From: Geodermatophilus marinus
Lineage (GTDB): Bacteria; Actinomycetota; Actinomycetes; Mycobacteriales; Geodermatophilaceae
Assembly (NCBI RefSeq): GCF_003428645.1
Contig: NZ_QVQH01000015.1
Span: forward strand, 1-64,000
DNA length: 64,000 nucleotides
Reading direction: 5' to 3'
Shown here one piece after another: positions 7,754-16,289 of the stretch. Each line of letters starts with the position of its first letter. Within the stretch, counting starts at the first letter, position 1. A program made the position numbers and the translations under genes. Under the pieces are notes generated by a model that made no database searches, had not been told where the DNA came from, and saw only the letters and a program-made list of their open reading frames with translations.

Positions 7754-9339
7754 CCGCGCCCGACGTCCTCGTGGTGGGGGCGGGGCCGACCGGCCTGGCC
7801 CTCGCCCTGCAGGCGCACGACCACGGGGCCCGCGTCCGCGTGGTGGAGCGGCGGACCGAGGTCTTCCGCCCCTCCCGCGCCCTCATGCTGCACGTGCGGA
7901 CCCTCGAGCTGCTCCGCCCGCTGGGCGTCACCGGTGAGCTGCTCGCCCGCGCCGACACCGCGCCGGAGGCGCGGCTGCACCTGGGCCGCCGGGTGGTCCC
8001 GGTCCGGCTGGCCGGCCTCGACCTGCCGGACACCGCCTTCCCGCACCTGACGTTCGTCCGCCAGGCGGACGTCGAGTCCGTGCTGGCCGACGCGCTGGCC
8101 GAGCGGGGGGTCGGCGTCGAGCGGGGCACCGAGCTGGTCGACGTCACCGACCTCGGCCCGGTCGCCCGCGCGCGCCTGGCCACCCCGGCCAGCACCGAGG
8201 AGGTGGACTGCCCGGCGGTCGCCGGCTGCGACGGCGTGGAGAGCACGGTGCGCGCCCGCGCCCGGATCGGCTGGCGCGGCGGGACCTACGACCGCGAGGT
8301 CGTGCTCGCCGACGTCGACGGCACGGGGCCGCTCGCGCCCGGGGTCGCGCACGTCGTCGCCGGGCGGCGTGGGCTGCTCTTCCTGTTCGCCCTCGGGGAG
8401 GGCGCGCCCTGGCGCCTGCTCGCGACCCGCCCGGTCACCGCCCCGGCGCTGCCGCCCGGCCGCCCGGGGCCGCGGGTGCCCCGCGAGGTGCTGCAGGCCC
8501 TCGTCGACGAGGCGGGGCTGCCGTTCCGGGTCACCGACGTCCCGTGGTCGAGCGCCGTCCGCCTGCAGCACCGGGTGGCCACGACGTTCCGCCGCGGCCG
8601 GCTGTTCCTGGCCGGGGACGCCGCGCACGCCTCCTCGCCCGCGGGCGGGCAGGGGATGAACACCGGCCTGCACGACGCCGCCGGTCTCGGCTGGCGGCTC
8701 GCCCTCGCCCCGGGCAGCCGCGACCCCGACCTGCTGCTGGGCTCCTACGACGCCGAACGCCGCCCCGCGGCGCACCGGGTCCTCGCGCTCACCCACCTGC
8801 TGTTCTGGGCCGAGTCGGGCACGGGGCCCGTCCCGTCGGCGCTGCGCGGCTCCCTGGCCCCGCTGGCCGCCCCCGCGGTGCCGCTGGTGCTCGGGCGCCG
8901 CCGGCTGGTCGCCGAGGCGTTCCGCGTGCTGGCCCAGCTGCGCGCCGGGGCCCGCGGGAGCCCGCTGTCGGCCGAGGGGGCGGCGCGGCGGACGCGGGGG
9001 CCGCGGGCCGGGGACCGCCTCCCGGACGCGGCGGTGGTCCGCGACGGCCGGGAGCGGCGGCTGCACGAGCTGCTGGCCCGCCCCGGGGTGCACGTCCTGC
9101 TCGACCGGGACGCCCCGGTGCCCGGGTCCGCGGTCGCCGGCCCGCGGGTGTCGGTCCACCGCCTGGACCGGCCGGGCGCCGGGCTGGTCGCCGTCCGGCC
9201 CGACGGCCTCGTCGGCTACCGCTCCGCGCGGGTCGACGCCGACGAGCTCGGGGACTGGCTGTCGCTGGTCGGCGCGGGGCCGGCCCCGCGGGTCGGGGCG
9301 GAGCGGTCGGCGGCGGGGGCCGCGCCGGCGGACGGCTGA
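7750..9339 (+). CDS. FAD-dependent aromatic hydroxylase (PHBH/MhpA-like class A monooxygenase)
   Basis: This 529-residue protein has the three class A marks: GAGPTG at 10-15, a GCDGVEST DG-motif near 158-165, and GRLFLAGDAAH near 283-293. A C-terminal thioredoxin-like extension (about 400-510) is typical of the phenol/3-hydroxyphenylpropionate hydroxylase branch. It probably hydroxylates a phenolic compound before ring cleavage, but the substrate cannot be read. It begins in the stop of the 183-aa gene. Its last 124 bases overlap, tail to tail, the end of the transporter gene on the other strand. Confidence 0.88.
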   Translation: MTAPDVLVVGAGPTGLALALQAHDHGARVRVVERRTEVFRPSRALMLHVRTLELLRPLGVTGELLARADTAPEARLHLGRRVVPVRLAGLDLPDTAFPHLTFVRQADVESVLADALAERGVGVERGTELVDVTDLGPVARARLATPASTEEVDCPAVAGCDGVESTVRARARIGWRGGTYDREVVLADVDGTGPLAPGVAHVVAGRRGLLFLFALGEGAPWRLLATRPVTAPALPPGRPGPRVPREVLQALVDEAGLPFRVTDVPWSSAVRLQHRVATTFRRGRLFLAGDAAHASSPAGGQGMNTGLHDAAGLGWRLALAPGSRDPDLLLGSYDAERRPAAHRVLALTHLLFWAESGTGPVPSALRGSLAPLAAPAVPLVLGRRRLVAEAFRVLAQLRAGARGSPLSAEGAARRTRGPRAGDRLPDAAVVRDGRERRLHELLARPGVHVLLDRDAPVPGSAVAGPRVSVHRLDRPGAGLVAVRPDGLVGYRSARVDADELGDWLSLVGAGPAPRVGAERSAAGAAPADG

Positions 9340-10577
9340 GCCCGGTCGCCCGCTGCTCCGGTCTCGGTGACCAGCCGGGGCCGGGCCGCGGCCAGGCCGG
9401 CGAGCACCTGCAGCAGCGCGAGGACCAGCAGCAGGGCCAGCCCGGGGCGCCAGGCGCCGGTCGCGTCGTGCAGCAGCCCGACCGCCAGCGGGCCCGAGGC
9501 CGCCAGCAGGTAGCCGGCGCTCTGCGCCGCGGCCGACAGCCGCCCGGTCTGGGCGACGTCCCGGGTGCGCACCAGCACCAGCGTCATCGCCAGCGGGAAG
9601 GCCAGCCCGGTGCCCAGGCCGTAGAGCAGTGCCCATCCCCAGGGGGCGGCGGCCGGCGCCAGCAGCAGGCCCGCGACGGCGACGACCGTCGGCGTGCAGC
9701 ACCCGACCACCCACGCCCCCTGGCCCGGGCGCCGGGCGGCCAGCGGGGGGACGACGAGCGCGCAGGGCGCCCCCAGGGCTGCGGCGACCGCGACCAGGCC
9801 GCCGGCGGCGACCGCGGAGAGCCCCGCGTCGTCGGTGAGCACGTCCGGCAGCCAGGTGAGCATCGCGTAGAAGGAGAGGGACTGGAGCCCGAAGAAGGCG
9901 GTGACCGCCAGCGCGACCCGGTCGCGCAGCACGGCGCGCACGGGCAGCCGGTCCCCGGGCGGGGCGGCACCGGCACCGCCGCGGCGCCGCAGGGCCAGCA
10001 CGGCCACGCCCGCGGTCGCGACCAGCACCGGGACCAGCCACAGCGCCAGCCCGGCGAGCGGCCCGCCGGCCGCGGCGACCAGCGGCTGGGCCAGGCCGGC
10101 GCCGAGGCTGGCCGACACGGCCATCGAGGCCGTCGTGGCCCCCAGCACCGGCGCGGCCCGCCCGCCGTACTCCGCGCGGACCGCCGCCGGGAGGAGCACG
10201 TTGACCACCGCGATGCCCGAGGTGAGCACCACGGTCCCGGCGAAAAGCCCGGGGGTGCCGGCCAGCCGCAGCAGCAGCCCGGCGACGAGGGTCAGCGCCC
10301 CGGCGAGCACCGCCCGGTGCACGCCCAGCCGCGCCGCGATCGCGGGCGCGGTGGGGGAGACCAGGCCGAAGCAGACCAGCGGCAGCGCGGTCAGCACCGC
10401 CAGCGCCGCCCCCGGCACGGCCAGCTCGGTGCGCAGCTCGCCCAGCACCGGGCCGACCGCGGAGAAGGGGCCGCGCAGGCAGAGGGCGAGCAGCACGAGG
10501 GCGGCGGCGGGCGCGACCGCGGCCACGGCACCGGCGGACCCCGCCGCCCGGCCGCGCCCGGGACCGGGGCCGCTCAC
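9216..10577 (-). CDS. MFS transporter, CynX/NimT-like
   Basis: This is a 453-residue integral membrane protein with about twelve hydrophobic segments. The early LCLRGPFSAVGPVLGELR motif is typical of the cyanate/nitroimidazole (CynX) branch of the major facilitator superfamily. The GTG at 10577 overlaps the stop of the IclR gene by four bases, so carrier and regulator are co-translated. A soluble, low-complexity tail of about 45 residues follows the last helix and is encoded antisense to the hydroxylase gene. The substrate is unknown; the setting favours an aromatic acid. Confidence 0.85.
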   Translation of the reverse strand: MSGPGPGRGRAAGSAGAVAAVAPAAALVLLALCLRGPFSAVGPVLGELRTELAVPGAALAVLTALPLVCFGLVSPTAPAIAARLGVHRAVLAGALTLVAGLLLRLAGTPGLFAGTVVLTSGIAVVNVLLPAAVRAEYGGRAAPVLGATTASMAVSASLGAGLAQPLVAAAGGPLAGLALWLVPVLVATAGVAVLALRRRGGAGAAPPGDRLPVRAVLRDRVALAVTAFFGLQSLSFYAMLTWLPDVLTDDAGLSAVAAGGLVAVAAALGAPCALVVPPLAARRPGQGAWVVGCCTPTVVAVAGLLLAPAAAPWGWALLYGLGTGLAFPLAMTLVLVRTRDVAQTGRLSAAAQSAGYLLAASGPLAVGLLHDATGAWRPGLALLLVLALLQVLAGLAAARPRLVTETGAAGDRAQPSAGAAPAADRSAPTRGAGPAPTSDSQSPSSSASTRAER

Positions 10578-11392
10578 GAGCCGGGACGCCGGGTGCGCCG
10601 CAGGTCCTCCTCGATCGCCGCGGCGGTCTCGCGCAGCGCCGGGACGAGGTCGTGCTCGAGCTGGGCCATCGAGGTCCGGCTGGCGTGCGCGGACACGTTG
10701 ACGGCCGCGACGACCCGCCCGTCGCCGTCCCGGACCGGCGCGGCCGCCGAGCGCAGGCCCTCCTCGAGCTCCTGGTCGACGAGGGCGTAGCCCTGCCGGC
10801 GCACGCGCTCCACCTCGGCGCGCAGCTCCACGGGGTCGGTGATCGTCGTCGCGGTGTACCGGGGGAACTCGGCGGTCTGCAGGTAGCGGGCCAGGTCGGC
10901 GTGCGGCAGGCCGGCCAGCAGCACCCGCCCCATGGAGGTGGGATGGGCCGGCAGCCGGGTGCCGACGGCGATGAGCACGGTCATGATCCGCTTGGTGGGG
11001 ACGCGGGCCACGTAGACGACGTCCGCGCCGTCGAGGACGGAGACCGAGGAGGACTCGTTGACCCGGGCGACGAGCGCCTCCAGGTGCGGCCCGGCCACCT
11101 CCGGCAGGGTCTGCGAGGACAGGTAGGCGTAGCCGAGCTCGAGCACCCGGGGGCTGAGCGAGAACTCCCGGCCGTCGACCCGGACGTAGCCCAGCTCGAC
11201 CAGGGTCAGGAGGAACCGGCGGGCCGCGGCGCGGGTCATCCCCGTCGCCCGGGCCACCTCGGACAGGCCCAGCCGGGGGTGCTCGGCGTCGAAGGCGCGG
11301 ATGACCGCGAGCCCGCGCTCGAGGGACTGCACGAACGTGCCGTCGCGGGACGGCAGGACGGCACGGTCCTCCGACACGTCGGCGATCTCCAC
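10574..11392 (-). CDS. IclR-family regulator (PcaR/PobR-like)
   Basis: This 272-residue protein has a winged helix-turn-helix at about 20-80 (LSEVARATGMTRAAARRFLL) and an IclR effector domain with RVPTKRIMTV and SMGRVLLAGL landmarks. GTG 11392 follows a GGGAGGAG ribosome site at good spacing, so the longer open frame is not needed. It is divergent from an ABC-transporter operon and co-transcribed with the CynX-like carrier. Two tandem inverted repeats in the divergent gap (11544-11577) are likely operator candidates for it. Confidence 0.86.
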   Translation of the reverse strand: MEIADVSEDRAVLPSRDGTFVQSLERGLAVIRAFDAEHPRLGLSEVARATGMTRAAARRFLLTLVELGYVRVDGREFSLSPRVLELGYAYLSSQTLPEVAGPHLEALVARVNESSSVSVLDGADVVYVARVPTKRIMTVLIAVGTRLPAHPTSMGRVLLAGLPHADLARYLQTAEFPRYTATTITDPVELRAEVERVRRQGYALVDQELEEGLRSAAAPVRDGDGRVVAAVNVSAHASRTSMAQLEHDLVPALRETAAAIEEDLRRTRRPGS

Positions 11393-11543
11393 GTGGGCTC
11401 CTCCCGGCGACCGGCCGTGCGAGCGAGGCCGGTGTGGTGTGCGCCATTGTGCGCAGAGTGAACGGGTGTGCGGCAAGGAGGGGGGTTCGTGAGGTCACGA
11501 CGGGGTGACGCGCGCTTGACGGTGGCCGGGGTCACCTGTTTCC

Positions 11544-11577
11544 GTTCTCCTGCAGAACGCCGGTTCGCCTCGCGAAC
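11544..11577. promoter_or_regulatory. Twin inverted repeats, candidate IclR operator
   Basis: GTTCTCCTGCAGAAC (11544-11558) and GTTCGCCTCGCGAAC (11563-11577) are two 15-bp repeats with perfect five-base arms and five-base centres. They start 19 bases apart, close to two helical turns. A -35-like TTGACA lies just after them at 11580-11585. They sit between the divergent iclR and ABC-transporter genes. Confidence 0.6.
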
Positions 11578-11617
11578 GCTTGACACCGCAGCCCGTCCAC
11601 GACTCCCGGGAGACCCC

Positions 11618-12622
11618 GTGCGCCGTTCCGGAGCCACCCACCCGCTGCCCCGCCGCCTCGCCCCGCTCGCGGCGGTCCCCCTGGTCCTGGCGGCCGCCGC
11701 CTGCGGCGGCGACGACACCGGCGGGGGCGGGGGTGGTGGCACCGGCGCCGAGGGGGGCGGCCCCCAGGAGGTGACGGTCGGCGTCATCCCCATCGTCGAC
11801 GTCGCACCGGTCTACCTCGGCGTGGACCAGGGCTTCTTCGAGGAGTGCGGGCTGTCGGTGAGCCTGGAGAGCGGGCAGGGCGGGGCGGCGATCGTCCCCG
11901 GGGTGGTGAGCGGGGAGTTCGAGTTCGGCTTCAGCAACGTCACGTCCCTCCTCCTCGCGGCCGACCAGGGGCTGCCGCTGCAGGTCGTGGCCAACGGGGT
12001 GGCCTCGACCGGCGAGCAGGGCAACGACTTCGGCGCGGTCGTGACGCGGCCCGACAGCGGGATCCAGGGGCCGGCCGACCTCGCCGGCCGGACCGTCGCC
12101 GTCAACACGCTCAACAACATCGGGACGACGACGGTCAACGAGTCGGTGCGCCAGGCCGGCGGCGACCCGTCCACCATCGAGTACGTGGAGCTGGCCTTCC
12201 CCGACATGGGGGCCGCGCTCCAGCAGGGCAACGTCGACGCGATCTGGGTGGTCGAGCCCTTCCTGGCCTCGGCGACCGCGGCGGGCAACGTGCCGGTCGC
12301 CTGGAACTTCGTCGACACCGCCGACGACCTCACCGTCGCCACCTACTTCACCAGCGACCAGTACGCGCAGGAGAACCCCGAGGCGGTCGAGTGCTTCAGC
12401 TCGGCGATGGAGGAGGCGCTGCAGTACGCGCAGGAGAACCCGGACGCCGTCCGTGCGATCCTCGACACCTACACGCAGATCCCGCCCGAGGTGGCCGAGG
12501 CCATGGTCCTGCCGCAGTGGCCGGCCGAGGTGAACCGGGACTCGGTGCAGACGCTGGCCGATCTCGCCGTCGAGGACGGGCTCATCGACGACCAGCCTGA
12601 CCTGGAGCAGTTGCTGCCGTGA
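11618..12622 (+). CDS. ABC transporter substrate-binding lipoprotein, NitT/TauT (NMT1) family
   Basis: This is a 334-residue extracytoplasmic binding protein. A lipoprotein signal peptide ends in LAAAAC with the lipidated Cys at 29, followed by a Gly-rich linker. The mature part shows the NMT1/SsuA-like fold: VDQGFFEECGLSV, LAGRTVAVNTLNN and FPDMGAALQQGNVDAIWVVEPF. GTG 11618 follows GGGAGA. The stop overlaps the first permease gene by four bases. It shares long motifs with the binding proteins at 15202-16176 and 23279-24265, so the three are paralogues. The ligand is probably a small organic acid. Confidence 0.9.
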   Translation: MRRSGATHPLPRRLAPLAAVPLVLAAAACGGDDTGGGGGGGTGAEGGGPQEVTVGVIPIVDVAPVYLGVDQGFFEECGLSVSLESGQGGAAIVPGVVSGEFEFGFSNVTSLLLAADQGLPLQVVANGVASTGEQGNDFGAVVTRPDSGIQGPADLAGRTVAVNTLNNIGTTTVNESVRQAGGDPSTIEYVELAFPDMGAALQQGNVDAIWVVEPFLASATAAGNVPVAWNFVDTADDLTVATYFTSDQYAQENPEAVECFSSAMEEALQYAQENPDAVRAILDTYTQIPPEVAEAMVLPQWPAEVNRDSVQTLADLAVEDGLIDDQPDLEQLLP

Positions 12623-13479
12623 CCGTCCCGACCACCACCACGAGCGCCGAGCCGGGCGCCGTCGCCGCGGGGGCGCAGCCCTCGACCGGGCGGTCGCGCC
12701 GGCCGCGCGCATCGTCCCCGGTCCTGCTCGGACTGCTCGGGCTGGCAGCCCTGGTCGTCCTGTTCGAGGTGCTGCCGCGGATCGGCGTGCTGCCGCGCCG
12801 GTTCTTCCCGACCTCCTCGGAGATCGGCTCGGCGCTGGTCGACCAGCTGGGGCAGCCGGACTTCTGGGCCGCCCTGCTCGACACCATCCAGGGCTGGGCG
12901 CTGGGGCTGGCCATCGCCTCGGTCGCCGGCGTCGTCCTCGGCATCGTCATCGGCAGCTCGCACCTGCTGCGCGAGCTGACCGCCTCGACCATCGAGTTCC
13001 TGCGGCCGATCCCGTCGGTGGCGCTGATCCCGCTCGCGGTGCTGCTGTTCGGCACCTCGATCGAGAGCAAGCTGCTGCTGGTGGTGTACGCCGCGTTCTG
13101 GCAGATGCTCATCCAGGTGCTCTACGGGGTGCAGGACGTCGACCCGGTCGCGCAGGACACCGCGCGGGCCTACCGGTTCGGGTTCCTCGCCCGGGTGCGC
13201 TACGTCACCTGGCCGACCGCGCTGCCCTACGTGATGACCGGGCTGCGGCTGTCGGCGGCGGTCGCGCTGATCCTGGCGGTCACCGCCGAGCTGGTCATCG
13301 GCAACCCGGGCATCGGCAACCGGCTGGCCGTGGCGCAGAGCAGCGGGGCGATCGCCACCTCCTACGCGCTGGTCGTCGTCGCCGGGCTGCTGGGGGTCGT
13401 GGTCAACCTCGCGGCCCGGTTCGTGGAGCGGCGGGCGCTGTCGTGGCACCCGTCCCAGCGGGGAGAGGTGGCCCTGTGA
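12619..13479 (+). CDS. ABC transporter permease (SsuC/TauC-like), first subunit
   Basis: This 286-residue membrane protein has about six helices after a polar N-terminal tail of roughly 35 residues. The BPD_transp_1 coupling (EAA) loop is visible around AYRFGFLARVRYVTWPTAL, which contacts the ATPase. It starts at GTG 12619 within the binding-protein stop and ends within the next permease start. It forms the membrane channel with the second permease. Confidence 0.9.
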   Translation: MTVPTTTTSAEPGAVAAGAQPSTGRSRRPRASSPVLLGLLGLAALVVLFEVLPRIGVLPRRFFPTSSEIGSALVDQLGQPDFWAALLDTIQGWALGLAIASVAGVVLGIVIGSSHLLRELTASTIEFLRPIPSVALIPLAVLLFGTSIESKLLLVVYAAFWQMLIQVLYGVQDVDPVAQDTARAYRFGFLARVRYVTWPTALPYVMTGLRLSAAVALILAVTAELVIGNPGIGNRLAVAQSSGAIATSYALVVVAGLLGVVVNLAARFVERRALSWHPSQRGEVAL

Positions 13480-14252
13480 CCGGCGTCCTCAAGCGGGTCG
13501 GCTTCCTCCTGGGGCTGCCGGCGGTGCTCTTCGCCCTCTGGTGGACCGCCTCGGCCGGCAGCACCGACTTCTACTTCCCCCCGCTCTCGCGGATCCTCGA
13601 GAGCCTGGTCGACGAGTGGTTCGGCCCGCGGCTCATGGACGACGTCGTCCCCAGCCTGCTGCGGCTCGCGGCCGGGTACCTGGTCGCCGCCGTCGTCGGC
13701 ATCACCCTCGGCGTGCTGATCGGCACCTACAAGCGGCTGCGCGACTTCCTGGAGCCGGTGCTGGAGTTCTTCCGCGCCATCCCGCCGCCGGTGATCGTGC
13801 CGATCCTCATGCTGGTGTTCGGCATCGAGAACACGATGAAGATCGTGGTCATCGCGTTCGGCTGCATGTGGCCGATCCTGCTCAACACCGCCGAGGGCGT
13901 CCGGGCGGTCGACAGCACCCAGAGCGAGACGGCCCGGGTCTACCGGATCACCGGGTTCGCCCGGCTGCGGTACCTGGTGCTGCCCTCGGCGAGCCCCCAG
14001 ATCGCCGCCGGCCTCCGGCAGGGCCTGTCGGTCGCCATCATCCTGATGGTGATCAGCGAGCTGTTCGCCGCCAGCGACGGCCTCGGCTTCGCCATCGTGC
14101 AGGCCCAGCGCAGCTTCGCCATCCCGGAGATGTGGGCCGGGATGATCATGCTCGGGCTCCTGGGGTTCCTGCTGTCCCTGCTGTTCCGCCTCGTCGAGAG
14201 CCGCTGGCTGGCCTGGTACCACGGCCTGCGCAAGGCCCAGAAGGCCGGCTGA
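13476..14252 (+). CDS. ABC transporter permease (SsuC/TauC-like), second subunit
   Basis: This 258-residue paralogue of the upstream permease has about six membrane helices and an EAA-type loop at VYRITGFARLRYLVLPSASP. GTG 13476 overlaps the previous stop (GTGA). An in-frame GTG further upstream is less likely because it would enlarge the overlap. Two different permeases indicate a heterodimeric channel. The ATPase gene follows after a 49-base gap. Confidence 0.9.
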   Translation: MTGVLKRVGFLLGLPAVLFALWWTASAGSTDFYFPPLSRILESLVDEWFGPRLMDDVVPSLLRLAAGYLVAAVVGITLGVLIGTYKRLRDFLEPVLEFFRAIPPPVIVPILMLVFGIENTMKIVVIAFGCMWPILLNTAEGVRAVDSTQSETARVYRITGFARLRYLVLPSASPQIAAGLRQGLSVAIILMVISELFAASDGLGFAIVQAQRSFAIPEMWAGMIMLGLLGFLLSLLFRLVESRWLAWYHGLRKAQKAG

Positions 14253-14301
14253 CGGCGATGCACCGCCAGCCCCTGACCCCCCGATCGGAAGGCGCACCAC
14301 G

Positions 14302-15123
14302 ATGCTCGAGGTGAACGGCGTCAAGAAGGTGTACGAGGGCAAGTCCCGCACCGTCGAGGCCGTCCGCAACCTGACGTTCACCCTCGGCCAGGGCGAGTTC
14401 ACCTGCCTGGTCGGTCCGTCGGGTTCGGGGAAGACGACCCTGCTGAAGATCATGTCCGGGCTGCTCGACCCGACCGAGGGCGAGGTCCTCATGGAGGGCA
14501 AGCGGGTCGACGGCCCGCCGCCGGGCATGGCGATCGTCTTCCAGGAGTACGGGCGCAGCCTCTTCCCCTGGATGTCCATCCGGGACAACGTCGAGCTGCC
14601 GCTCAAGCAGAAGAAGGTGCCGGCGGCCCGGCGCAAGGAGCTCGTCGACGAGTCGCTGAGCGCGGTCGGCCTCGCGGACGTGCACTCGGCCTACCCGTGG
14701 CAGCTCTCCGGCGGCATGCAGCAGCGCGTGGCGATCGCCCGGGCCATCGCCTACGAGCCGCACGTGCTGCTCATGGACGAGCCGTTCGCCGCGGTCGACG
14801 CGCAGACCCGCGCCGACCTCGAGGACCTCGTGCGGGACCTGTGGCACCGCTACAAGATGACCGTGCTCTTCGTGACGCACGACATCGACGAGTCGGTGTA
14901 CCTGGGCCAGCGGGTGATCATCCTGTCCAGCTCGCCGACGGTGGTCCGCGAGGACCTCGCCATCGACCTGCCCGACGAGCGCGACCAGCTCAACACCCGC
15001 GGGTCGGCCCGGTTCAACGAGCTGCGCGCGCAGGTCTACTCGCAGATCCACCGGCCCCGCGAGGAGGCCGTGGAGGCCCCGTCCCGGGATGCCGGCGCGA
15101 CCTCGCTGGCCAAGCAGGGCTGA
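14302..15123 (+). CDS. ABC transporter ATP-binding protein (SsuB/TauB-like)
   Basis: This is a 273-residue ATPase with Walker A GPSGSGKTT at 38-46, a Q-loop in FQEYGRSLFPW, signature LSGGMQQRVAIARA from about 135, Walker B VLLMDEP near 157 and a switch histidine in VTHDIDES. It energises the heterodimeric permease. GGAAGG lies upstream of ATG 14302. A strong hairpin lies 22 bases beyond the stop. Confidence 0.93.
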   Translation: MLEVNGVKKVYEGKSRTVEAVRNLTFTLGQGEFTCLVGPSGSGKTTLLKIMSGLLDPTEGEVLMEGKRVDGPPPGMAIVFQEYGRSLFPWMSIRDNVELPLKQKKVPAARRKELVDESLSAVGLADVHSAYPWQLSGGMQQRVAIARAIAYEPHVLLMDEPFAAVDAQTRADLEDLVRDLWHRYKMTVLFVTHDIDESVYLGQRVIILSSSPTVVREDLAIDLPDERDQLNTRGSARFNELRAQVYSQIHRPREEAVEAPSRDAGATSLAKQG

Positions 15124-15145
15124 CCGCCCGGCGGCCCCGCCCGGT

Positions 15146-15183
15146 GGCCGCCGTCCTCACCGCGGGAGGTGAGGACGGCGGCC
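15146..15183. terminator. Bidirectional hairpin terminator between convergent genes
   Basis: A perfect 16-bp stem (15146-15161 paired with 15168-15183) with a six-base loop sits between the ATPase gene and the convergent binding-protein gene. It lacks a U-tract on either side, as is common in high-GC actinobacteria, and would serve both strands. Confidence 0.75.
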
Positions 15184-15201
15184 GCAATGCGAGGCCCTCG
15201 C

Positions 15202-16176
15202 TCAGTCGAGGAGCATCTGCTCGACGTCGAACTCCTCGCTGATGATCCCGTACTCCAGCATCAGGTCGCTCATCTCCTGCAGCTGCTCGGCGTCGGCGTC
15301 GGCGTCCCAGGCGGGCAGCGCCACCTGCTCGACCACCTCGGCGGGCACCTGCGAGTAGGTCGGCACCAGCTCGACCAGCCGCTCCCGGTTGCCGTCGAGC
15401 TCGGTCATCGCCTCGGCGACGGACTCCCGGAAGGCCTCGACGGCCTCGGGGTTCTCCTGCGCGTACTGCTCGGTGGTCAGCCAGCCGGCCACCGGCATGT
15501 CCTCCACCGGGCCGCTGAAGAGCGGGAACAGCACGCGGTGCCCGGCGGCCAAGGAGGCGGCCTGGAAGGGCTCGACCTGCCAGATCGCGTCGACGTCCCC
15601 GGCGTCGAGCGCGGCGGCCATGTCGGGGTAGGGCAGCTCGAGGTACTCGACCGTGGAGATGTCGACCCCCGCGTCCTCGAGCACGGCGTTGACCGCGACG
15701 GTGCCGATGTTCTGCAGGTTGTTGACCGCGACGCGGGCACCCTCGAGGTCGGCGGGCGACTGGTAGGGCGAGTCCGACGCCACCATGATCGCGTGGTCCT
15801 CGGCGCCGACGTCGTTGCCGGCGAGGATGCGGACGGGCAGGCCCTGCTGGGCGGCCAGCAGCGCCGAGGTGTAGTTGCCGTAGGTGATGTCGTACTCGCC
15901 GGCGATCAGCGAGGGGATGGCCTGCGCCCCGCCCGCCGTCTGCTCCAGGGTGACGTCGAGGCCGGCTTCCTCGAACAGCCCGGTCTCCTGGGCCTCGACG
16001 GCGGTGGCGGTGTGCACGAGCGGGAAGTAGCCGACGGTCACGGCCGTGGTGCCGCCCTCGCCGCCGCCTCCGCCGGCGGCGGCTCCGGTGTCGTCGGAAC
16101 CGCAGGCGGCCAGTGCCAGCGCGGCCGTGCAGCCCAGTGCCAGCGCTGCGCGCCGGCGGCCCTCGGGGGCAGTCAT
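15202..16176 (-). CDS. ABC transporter substrate-binding lipoprotein, NitT/TauT (NMT1) family (second)
   Basis: This 324-residue protein has a lipoprotein signal ending LALAAC (Cys25), a Gly-rich linker, and the NMT1-like body with QETGLFEEAGLDVTLEQ, LEGARVAVNNLQN and YPDMAAALDAGDVDAIWQVEPF. It is convergent with the complete ABC operon but has no permease or ATPase of its own. It may therefore share that machinery (inference). It lies downstream of pxpABC and an iclR gene on the same strand, and a candidate operator lies about 92 bases upstream of ATG 16176. Confidence 0.88.
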   Translation of the reverse strand: MTAPEGRRRAALALGCTAALALAACGSDDTGAAAGGGGGEGGTTAVTVGYFPLVHTATAVEAQETGLFEEAGLDVTLEQTAGGAQAIPSLIAGEYDITYGNYTSALLAAQQGLPVRILAGNDVGAEDHAIMVASDSPYQSPADLEGARVAVNNLQNIGTVAVNAVLEDAGVDISTVEYLELPYPDMAAALDAGDVDAIWQVEPFQAASLAAGHRVLFPLFSGPVEDMPVAGWLTTEQYAQENPEAVEAFRESVAEAMTELDGNRERLVELVPTYSQVPAEVVEQVALPAWDADADAEQLQEMSDLMLEYGIISEEFDVEQMLLD

Positions 16177-16267
16177 CGATCCGGGTCTCCCTCCTCGGTC
16201 CGCGCGCGCCGTCGCGCGCGGTGGTGAGGGGATGCTGCGGTGCGGCTCACACCCGGCCGCACCGCCC

Positions 16268-16282
16268 TCTCGCTGGGTGAGA
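16268..16282. promoter_or_regulatory. Candidate IclR operator upstream of the second binding-protein gene
   Basis: TCTCGCTGGGTGAGA matches 13 of 15 bases of the element at 17095-17109 (TCTCACTGGATGAGA). It lies in the gap between the iclR stop and the binding-protein start. Confidence 0.5.
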
Positions 16283-16289
16283 CGACGAT

